The position numbers and the translations under genes are program-made. Below the pieces are notes generated by a model. It was not told the origin of the DNA. It did not search any database and was given only the letters and a program-made list of their open reading frames with translations. Below are positions 1-5,067 of a DNA stretch of 5,067 bases, piece by piece (the first letter of the stretch is position 1; each line of letters opens with the position of its first letter). The stretch comes from Candidatus Gastranaerophilales bacterium (lineage in GTDB: Bacteria; Cyanobacteriota; Vampirovibrionia; Gastranaerophilales; JAILCC01). Location of the stretch: assembly GCA_024408745.1 (NCBI GenBank), contig JAKSUS010000090.1, positions 1 through 5,067 on the forward strand. Direction: 5' to 3'.

Positions 1-3000
1 ATGTATAATCTGCCTTCTTCATTTTTACCACCAAATAAATACTCCTCTTTAAAATTTTTAATATCTTTCTTAATTTTTGAACCAAAATCGTATGGTAAGC
101 CACCGTGAATATATTTTGTATCAACATCTAAGAGCACTCCTTGCGGTCTGAAAAATCTATACTTTGATTCAGGACGCTCAGCATAACTTGCGGATAACAA
201 TGTATCGGAATCGACTAAAGAAAATGCATCAAATTTAGCTAATTCGCTAGAATCAGTTAAACCATGTACAAAGAATTTTATATTGCCTGTATCAATTGCT
301 GTTTTAGTTTGACTTTCTCCTGAATACCCTATTGCAGAAATGCCTCTCGAAATTGTGCCTTTTGGGAAACCTAAATCTTCCCAATTTTCAACTTCATTAT
401 ATTTAATTATAACTAAGCCGTCTTTATCTATATACACACCTTTGATATTTGTACTACCGTCAGAATTTATTTGTTTTATCTGAGATTTAATACTTTCAGA
501 TTTCGGTAATTTAGTAACAGGTAATAACGGTTGAGTCGTTTGCAACTCAGCAACGTATTCCTTAATTCTTTCAGCGCAAGTTTCTGCTACTTTTCCATAA
601 CCTGTATTATCATGAAAACTATCATCAACTTTTACTGATTTTAAGTCAGCATGAGTGAAAATTAGCGACATATCAAAAAGATTATCCTGTTGTAAATCAA
701 ATGCTACTGATTGTAATCTTTTTGTAAGTATTTTTTGATTTTTTGCACTGTTTACATATCCTAACCATTCGTGATGGCGAATTAATTTGTACAGTTTTAT
801 TTCTTCTTCTTTTGTTAAATTGAATTTTTTAGCAATAAAGAATGTATCAAAACTTCCTTCCGTTGCATGAGTCGGGTCTGGGGAACCTTCTGTTTTTGTT
901 ATATCATGAAGCATAGCTGCTAATAGTATTATCTTTTTATCAGAGTTATTTAACTTTTGAAACTTAACATCTTGGGAAATTTTTTGCACAACTTTTAAAG
1001 AATGTTTCATAACATCAAACTGGTGTGTACCATGCTGATATCTGCCTATCATGCTTTGCATTTCAGGTAAAACTGTCAAAACTTCATTCAATAATTTTTC
1101 AACATGAGGATTATTTACTTTTACTTTCTGCTCAGAATATCTTATAACATCAGGTCTTAAACTTTCAACAACTGCTTTTGTTAAAGGACTTTCTATTTGT
1201 GCAAGTTTTTCACCGTTATTCAAATTTACCGGATAACCTAAAATAGAATAACCTGATTTAGTATTTATATTATGATGTAATTCAAAGCCGAAGTAATCAA
1301 ATACTTTTTGCCTTTCTGTTTCAGGCAAATCTTTTGTTTTTTCAAGAACTGATTTTATGAAATCTTCTTCTGAAAATTCTTGTGCGATTTTCAAGTCAGC
1401 AAATTCTTGTGTTGATAAAGTGCTTAATGTTTGCCCTAAATTATCCATAGAATTATTAAATACAGAAATTTGTTTCGTTTCTAAAGTTTTAGTTTCTATA
1501 CCTAAAGAACGACCTATCTGAGGAAGTACTGCACAATATTCTTCCTGATTTTTAGGCACAAGCGGGAAACATTTTCTCAATTCTTCGCTTACTTCAAATA
1601 CACCTGTATTGCTTGCTACTAATGCTTTTAATAGTTCTTTCTTTTCAGATAATTTGATTTCATTAATACTTTTAACTTGGGCTAATCCAATAAAATCAAT
1701 AGCCGTTCGGAAATCACTTTCTCTTAAATTGTTTGCATTTTCAATTCCTATTTTTTGTACAAGTCTTCTTGCAATATTAACATCGAGATTTTTATCAATT
1801 AATATGCCCGCAAGAGCATTTACCGGAAGAGTTTTTTTATCAAGACATTCTCTTAATAAAGGGTTATTTTCATCAATATTATTTATGATTTTATTAATAT
1901 TCCATGGATACAATCCTATTCTTATTAATTGTAATGCCATTTGAGGCTTTTGCTCTGATGCTGAACAAACTCTGACAATATCATCAGGTGAAAAATTCTT
2001 TGTTATGCATAAATCTATTATTTCTTGATGTTGTGCATACTTTTTCGCCAATCCGCCAATACAAGGTATATCGTAACTGTTATCACATGATACGGACTTA
2101 GGCTCATCAAATTCAGTTTTGCCAAACAGTTCCTCATTATTATCAAGCATTGTTTCGAGGCGTTTTATGGACACATCAGAAAGGGATTCTTCATTGGATT
2201 TATCCGTTAATATGTAATTTTTTACAAATTTCAACGTAAAATCATGATTGATTTTATATGCCTTAACTATTTCATTACAAAGTTCAGCAGAATAAATCAT
2301 CTGAGCACTTTCAAGATATTTTTGAGCAATAGCATTATCAAGTTGATTGATAATTGTTAGAAATAAAACATTTGTGCTGTTTTTCATTTTATATTTGTTA
2401 ATACATTCTTTTACAAAATCAGGGTTAATTTGATAAGCCTGAACTAAATTATCTATAGAATTAGCTGACTTAATTCCTGCAGATAAAAGTTTTTTTACTA
2501 AAGGTTCGTTTATTGTTTTGCATTCACTGATTAACTTAATATCTTCAGTATTTTGAATACCGTATTTAAAACATTCTAATATAGTATCAGAGTTTTTATC
2601 AAACGTTAATGCAATTTCTTTAATCAACTCGCAATCACCGATATTATGCTCCAGACAAGCTTTGACGGCTTCCCTGTTTATACTGTCTGCTTCTACAATG
2701 GTTCTTAGCTCATGCGGATTTGTTATACCGTATAAAAAGAATTTTTCTGCCATCTTTGAGTTGATTTTATATGCTTCTACAATATCAGTAAATCCATATT
2801 TTATTCCTCTATCAAGATATTTTTTTACTAAATCAAAATTTTCAGTAGCAGCTATATATAAATCAGACTTATCAACATCAGTTAAAATCTTATGGAATTT
2901 TGACATCATAAAATCATTTATTGTTTTCTCATCAACAGTATATTTAGGAGTTTTTATATCTTCTGCTTTTTCGGTTGATTTCATTGTGCCTGCAAGTGCT

Positions 3001-5067
3001 AAACCTTCTGCCAGTTTCTCGCCTGCAACTTTCGCAATTGCTTCAGGCACTGCCGGAAGTTTATCTAATGAAACAGATAAAATCGGGGCAACATCAGTTG
3101 CAATTTCAGTTCCTAAATTAACTGTTCTTGCAAGAGTGTCTTTGATTTTTTCTTTTGCTGATTTTCCTTCTGTATTTTCATCTATTTGACTTTCCTGCAT
3201 CGCTTTAATGAATTGTTTATATGCTTCCTGCTGCGAAACAATGCCGTCAAACTTACTATCAAATGCATACTGACCACGAACTATCAAATGTAATGATGAA
3301 ATCATATCATTTGCATTTTTACATTCGATTTTTATGCCGTTACAATTCAAATTGTAGCCTTCGCCGTGCTTTTCAACAGTTACCTTATCTAATTGAGGAA
3401 TATTTTCTTTGGCAAAGTTCATTGATAAATTTCTTGCACTTCTTGCTCCCTTCATCCACATTAGTAAATGTGAAACAACTTTAATTTGTCCTAAATTCAT
3501 TCCCTGACTTTGGAATTCTTCTTTGAGCAAATTAACAACTTCATCAACAGTAACATCTTTATTTTTATCCAATGCTGTCTCTATGGTTTTGTTTGCAACT
3601 TCAAATCCGGTAAAGCCTAAAACATCTGTTGCAAATGCTGCAACTTCAGCAATTTTTGTCGGGACGGATTTTTCTAAAATCGTTGCATAAACTTCATTTG
3701 CATTAACAGCGCCTTTTGCAAACTTTTCACCCAATGCTGTTGCTACTTTTGAAGATGTTTTTGATACAAATTGTGTAACTTTTTGAGTTACTGCTGAGCC
3801 AAAGCCTCCTGCAAATGCACCAAAAACAAATGAACCGTTTGCTCCACTCATTACAAGTGCCTGATGTGCCAAGAAGTTTTCATAATCACCTTTAATTACT
3901 GTATCTGTAACGTTTGCGCCAGTTCCTGTTATTGCCGAATAAGTGTACATTTTTGTACCTTCATTGAGCATTGGACCTATTAATGATACACCCTTCCCTG
4001 TAAGCCTTAATGCACCTTTTAATAATTGATTTTTAACCTGTGTACTCGCAATAGATGTACCTAATCTGTTAAATGTGTTCATTGAGGTTTGTGCTAAAAC
4101 TTGTCCTGCTCTTGTTTCCGCTGACCAACCCAATGTACCTAACATCAATATTGTTTCACCTAACCCGTTCATTATGATATTCATAGTGTCGGTATTGGGG
4201 TTATATAGTTCAATATTAATTGCTTTTCTTATTGCATTCTTGTATTCGTCAGTAAAACTTCCGTCAGGATTTTGTGCTTTGCCTGAATCAATAACTTCAA
4301 AGAGTTTTTTAAAAGCTTCTTCCTTATAACTAATTCCGTATTTTTCAGAATATTCACCCTGAATATCTTTAAAACCTTCTTTAAACTTTTCAGGATTAAG
4401 AATTTTTAAATCTGCTGCTCTTTGCGCACATTCTTTAAAATATGAAATTAATTGATAATGGTTTTTCTTACCTTCAAAAATATTTACTGCTCTTCTTATG
4501 GTTTCAATAATGTCTGAATGTTCACCGTTTAATCCGGCTTCACCTATTGTTTTATTTGTTAAATAGTGAACACCCTCCGCAAACTGACCAAACGGCCCGA
4601 CACTATCAGTATATTGGTCATTCCAAGATGCTTCCAATAAAAAGAGTTTTATCATTAAATCCTGAGCACGAACTTGATTTTTTACAGTTTCTCGTTTGCT
4701 TTCTGTTTCTTCAATTTCTTCAGGTGTTCTTAATGTAATATGATTTGATAATTCTAAAACGGTGGAGATATTATCAAAATTAATTTCTAATCCGTTTTCT
4801 TCAAGTAAATCTTTAATACCTTTAGGGTTTGAAATTTTTGCTAACGCTTCTTTGGGTAATGCATTTAATCTTTCTGCAATTTTTTGACCGTCAGAAGTTA
4901 CTAAAACAATTCCGAGTTCACTAAGAATTTCATCAACAGATAAGGTTTTTTGCTCTTTATTGCCAATATTTGAAATAGTATCATTAACTATTTTCATAGT
5001 ATTTATAACTGACGGCAAGTCATCAGGAAATGCCATAGCATCAATATCATCAAGCATTTTTGCTTCT
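1..5067 (-). CDS. Giant multidomain HD-domain protein, partial at both ends
   Basis: One minus-strand frame stays open from 5066 to 3 (1688 complete codons), so the protein exceeds 1688 residues and both termini lie outside the window. Order of parts: helical N-terminal region (1-292), Gly/Ala-rich hydrophobic zone (about 293-545), EF-hand-like loops (500-511, 603-614), linker, helical repeats (735-953 and 1028-1113), linker, HD phosphohydrolase domain (about 1340-1500, His1355, His1387-Asp1388, His1400, His1431-His1432, Asp1474), and a C-terminal segment (1501 onward) with a tentative ADP-ribosyltransferase-like pattern. Codon use is AT-rich and looks uniform throughout, with Trp as TGG and no in-frame TGA, so there is no sign of a frameshift, recoding or a recently inserted piece. 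No signal peptide can be judged because the start is missing. The HD domain implies metal-dependent phosphate-ester or nucleotide hydrolysis; substrate and cellular location cannot be read from the sequence. An effector, toxin or large interaction protein is my inference. Confidence 0.95.
3..566 (-). other. C-terminal segment after the HD domain, tentatively ADP-ribosyltransferase-like (residues 1501-1688, cut by the window edge)
   Basis: After a short linker with a Pro-rich turn (TTQPLLPVTKLPKS), residues 1536 onward look beta-rich (GSTNIKGVYIDKDGLVII). Then come KFFVHGLTD with His1601-Gly1602, LLSASYAERPESKYRFF with Tyr1628 and Tyr1636, and the strand GVLLDVDTKYIHGG. In diphtheria-toxin/PARP-type ADP-ribosyltransferases a His-Gly pair is followed about 34 residues later by Tyr-x-(9-11)-Tyr in a YFAxxxSKxxxY-like stretch, then a beta strand. 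Spacings here are 27 and 35 residues, with 8 between the tyrosines. An Arg-Ser type reading (Arg1574, Ser1625-Ala-Ser1627) is also possible. The catalytic Glu would lie downstream, outside the window. The next codon begins AT (Ile or Met). The family assignment is weak; a conserved unknown domain is the safe reading. Confidence 0.3.
567..1049 (-). other. HD-type metal-dependent phosphohydrolase domain (residues about 1340-1500)
   Basis: The complete HD-superfamily ligand set is visible in order: His1355 in FDVMKHSLKVV, His1387-Asp1388 in AAMLHDITKTE, His1400 in PTHATEG, His1431-His1432 in LIRHHEWLGY and Asp1474 in FTHADLKSV. The first His sits 32 residues before the HD pair and the last Asp 86 after it. 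The opening HQFDVMKHSLKVV resembles the HD part of tRNA nucleotidyltransferases (DVWEHTL type), and the doubled His recalls the HD-GYP group, but the DGxGYP signature is absent. HD domains bind one to three metal ions and hydrolyse phosphate esters of nucleotides, cyclic dinucleotides, (p)ppGpp or RNA ends. All ligands are intact, so an active enzyme is likely. The substrate cannot be inferred. No GGDEF, synthetase or nucleotidyltransferase domain is fused in the visible part. Confidence 0.85.
1050..1727 (-). other. Linker between solenoid and HD domain (residues 1114-1339)
   Basis: The first part is helical and charged, with Lys/Glu stretches such as LSEKKELLKALVASN. The part closest to the HD domain, from about residue 1255, looks like a compact mixed alpha/beta unit: FGFELHHNIN (His1264-His1265), a probable hairpin around GYSILGYPVNLNNGEKL, then helices ending in PEMQSMIGRYQHGTH that lead directly into the HD domain. 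It may be a fixed N-terminal extension of the HD domain. I recognise no family and no catalytic motif; the two histidines alone are not evidence of metal binding. Confidence 0.4.
1728..1985 (-). repeat. Second, weaker cluster of about three helical repeats (residues 1028-1113)
   Basis: Units starting at residues 1028, 1057 and 1084 are 29, 27 and 30 residues long and follow the same two-helix plan as the units at 735-953: a hydrophobic helix (DDIVRVC, INKIINN, ALAGILI), a polar turn with Asn or Pro, a second helix (ALQLIRIG, LLRECLDK, ARRLVQKIG), then a turn. The V-x-A-Y-x-I-N core is lost. The 74 residues between the clusters contain an acidic stretch and a Cys/Pro-containing loop, so this may be one solenoid with an insertion or two separate ones. 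Confidence 0.4.
2208..2864 (-). repeat. Eight degenerate helical protein repeats of 25-29 residues (residues 735-953)
   Basis: I align eight consecutive units starting at residues 735, 760, 786, 813, 841, 870, 898 and 927. The unit reads roughly as [DE]-x-hydrophobic-x-x-[IL]-V-x-A-Y-[KQ]-I-N-x-x-[FM]-[VA]-x-[EK]-[CF]-[LFI]-x-x-G-I, two short helices and a turn. The core V-x-A-Y-[KQ]-I-N is near identical in units 2 (VEAYKIN), 6 (VQAYQIN) and 8 (VKAYKIN), and Gly-Ile turns end units 1, 2, 4 and 5. The repeats exist at protein level only; the DNA copies have diverged, so duplication is old. They predict an alpha-solenoid, usually a protein-binding scaffold. Cys and Lys are frequent. The units do not match ankyrin, TPR or Sel1 consensus sequences I know. 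Confidence 0.65.
3225..3260 (-). other. EF-hand-like loop 2 (residues 603-614)
   Basis: The loop DSKFDGIVSQQE fits the canonical pattern at positions 1 (Asp), 5 (Asp), 6 (Gly), 8 (Val), 9 (Ser) and 12 (Glu), and a helix follows it (AYKQFIKAMQES). Position 3 is Lys where Asp, Asn or Ser is usual, which would weaken metal binding. It lies about 100 residues after loop 1, beyond a short probable beta segment (around VTVEKHGEGYNLNCNGIKIE), so the two loops are not adjacent as in a classical EF-hand pair. Confidence 0.4.
3432..4190 (-). other. Gly/Ala/Thr-rich hydrophobic zone (residues 293-545), possibly membrane-interacting
   Basis: Composition changes sharply here from charged helices to Gly, Ala, Ser, Thr and small hydrophobic residues. 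Three stretches stand out: residues 297-314 (IIMNGLGETILMLGTLGW), 407-426 (SGANGSFVFGAFAGGFGSAV) and 473-488 (AEVAAFATDVLGFTGF). None is a clean transmembrane span, since each has polar residues and short hydrophobic runs, but the pattern resembles the glycine-rich hydrophobic helices of large toxins and phage tape-measure proteins that insert into or cross membranes. The zone ends with a Met-Trp-Met-Lys-Gly sequence at 536-540 and the basic stretch ARSAR. A membrane-inserting or translocation role is inference; a tightly packed soluble helical bundle is equally possible. Confidence 0.4.
3534..3569 (-). other. EF-hand-like loop 1, degenerate (residues 500-511)
   Basis: The loop DKNKDVTVDEVV has Asp, Asn, Asp, Thr and Asp at EF-hand positions 1, 3, 5, 7 and 9 and the hydrophobic Val at position 8. 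It is flanked by a helix before (ANKTIETAL) and after (VNLLKEEFQ), the correct helix-loop-helix setting. Position 6 is Val instead of Gly and position 12 is Val instead of the bidentate Glu, so calcium affinity would be weak or absent. Dockerin-type loops use a similar DxNxD start. A chance match in an acidic turn cannot be excluded. Confidence 0.35.
4191..5066 (-). other. N-terminal-side helical region, no recognised domain (residues 1-292)
   Basis: These residues are rich in Lys, Glu, Asn, Ile and Leu and read as a run of amphipathic helices. Examples are the stretch around PEEIEETESKRETVKNQ near residue 110 and the Lys/Glu-rich KEGFKDIQGEYSEKYG segment further on. I recognise no catalytic motif, membrane span or family. 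The frame is already open at the window edge, so this is probably not the true N-terminus, although an ATG occurs at residue 4 (5057-5055). The region may be structural or bind a partner; nothing in the sequence decides this. Confidence 0.5.

Noticed and set aside
567..1049. HD-GYP cyclic-di-GMP phosphodiesterase
   Set aside because: The His-His-Glu after the second His region is suggestive, but the DGxGYP part is missing and the opening motif is closer to tRNA-nucleotidyltransferase-type HD domains.
1609..1944. Plus-strand open frame of 111 codons with hydrophobic stretches
   Set aside because: Antisense shadow of the second repeat cluster and linker; the apparent membrane character comes from reversed Asn/Lys/Glu codons.
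2662..3189. Plus-strand open frame of 175 codons
   Set aside because: It lies antisense to the repeat and linker part of the large gene. Its Ser/Phe/Ile-rich translation is what Lys/Glu/Asp-rich sequence gives when read backwards; no ribosome binding site or domain is visible.
3221..3484. Plus-strand open frame of 87 codons
   Set aside because: Antisense to the region around the second EF-hand-like loop; no family resemblance and no start signal.
4250..4300. Third EF-hand loop around NPDGSFTDEYKN
   Set aside because: It lacks the Asp at position 1 and the Glu at position 12; it is better read as an ordinary Asp-Gly turn.
4075..4738. Two plus-strand open frames of 84 and 63 codons (4075-4329 and 4547-4738)
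   Set aside because: Both are antisense to the continuous minus-strand frame and show no independent coding evidence.
5055..5067. ATG at 5057-5055 (minus strand) as the true start, preceded by AGAAG
   Set aside because: The purine run is a weak ribosome-site match and the frame is already open upstream to the edge, so an internal Met is more economical. It cannot be ruled out without sequence beyond 5067.
1..5067. Promoters, terminators, tRNA or CRISPR repeats within the AT-rich sequence
   Set aside because: TATA-like and T-rich runs are common at this base composition and all lie inside the continuous coding frame; no hairpin with T-tract, cloverleaf or regularly spaced DNA repeat was seen.

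Overview
The window holds one thing: the interior of a single giant protein-coding gene on the minus strand. Reading the reverse complement in the frame whose first complete codon is 5066-5064, I translated 1688 consecutive codons, down to 5-3, without meeting a stop. The frame is open at both edges, so neither start nor stop codon is present and the protein is longer than 1688 residues. Residue numbers below count from the first complete codon (residue n begins at base 5066-3(n-1)). No intergenic DNA, RNA gene, mobile element, CRISPR array, promoter or terminator is visible. The short open frames on the plus strand are antisense shadows.

Layout from N- to C-terminal side: (a) residues 1-292, charged and mostly helical, no recognised domain; (b) about 293-545, rich in Gly, Ala, Thr and Ser with several hydrophobic stretches, followed by a small probable beta segment; (c) two EF-hand-like loops at 500-511 and 603-614; (d) a Lys/Glu/Ala-rich linker; (e) eight degenerate helical repeats of 25-29 residues at 735-953, with about three more at 1028-1113, suggesting an alpha-solenoid; (f) a mixed linker; (g) an HD-type metal-dependent phosphohydrolase domain at about 1340-1500 with the full H...HD...H...HH...D ligand set; (h) a conserved-looking C-terminal segment from about 1501 to the edge, with a weak His-Tyr pattern like that of diphtheria-toxin/PARP-type ADP-ribosyltransferases.

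Organism: the DNA is AT-rich (roughly 30% GC by eye), coding is dense, Trp is TGG and no in-frame TGA occurs, consistent with the standard bacterial code. The style of the protein (very large, helical, with an HD domain followed by this C-terminal segment) reminds me of giant uncharacterised proteins of gut-associated Gastranaerophilales/Melainabacteria. That is recollection rather than a search result, and other AT-rich gut bacteria remain possible.

Function: only the HD domain can be named with good support. A large multidomain protein with helical repeats, a glycine-rich hydrophobic zone, possible calcium loops and one or two nucleotide-acting C-terminal domains fits a large effector, polymorphic toxin or surface/interaction protein. 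This is inference.
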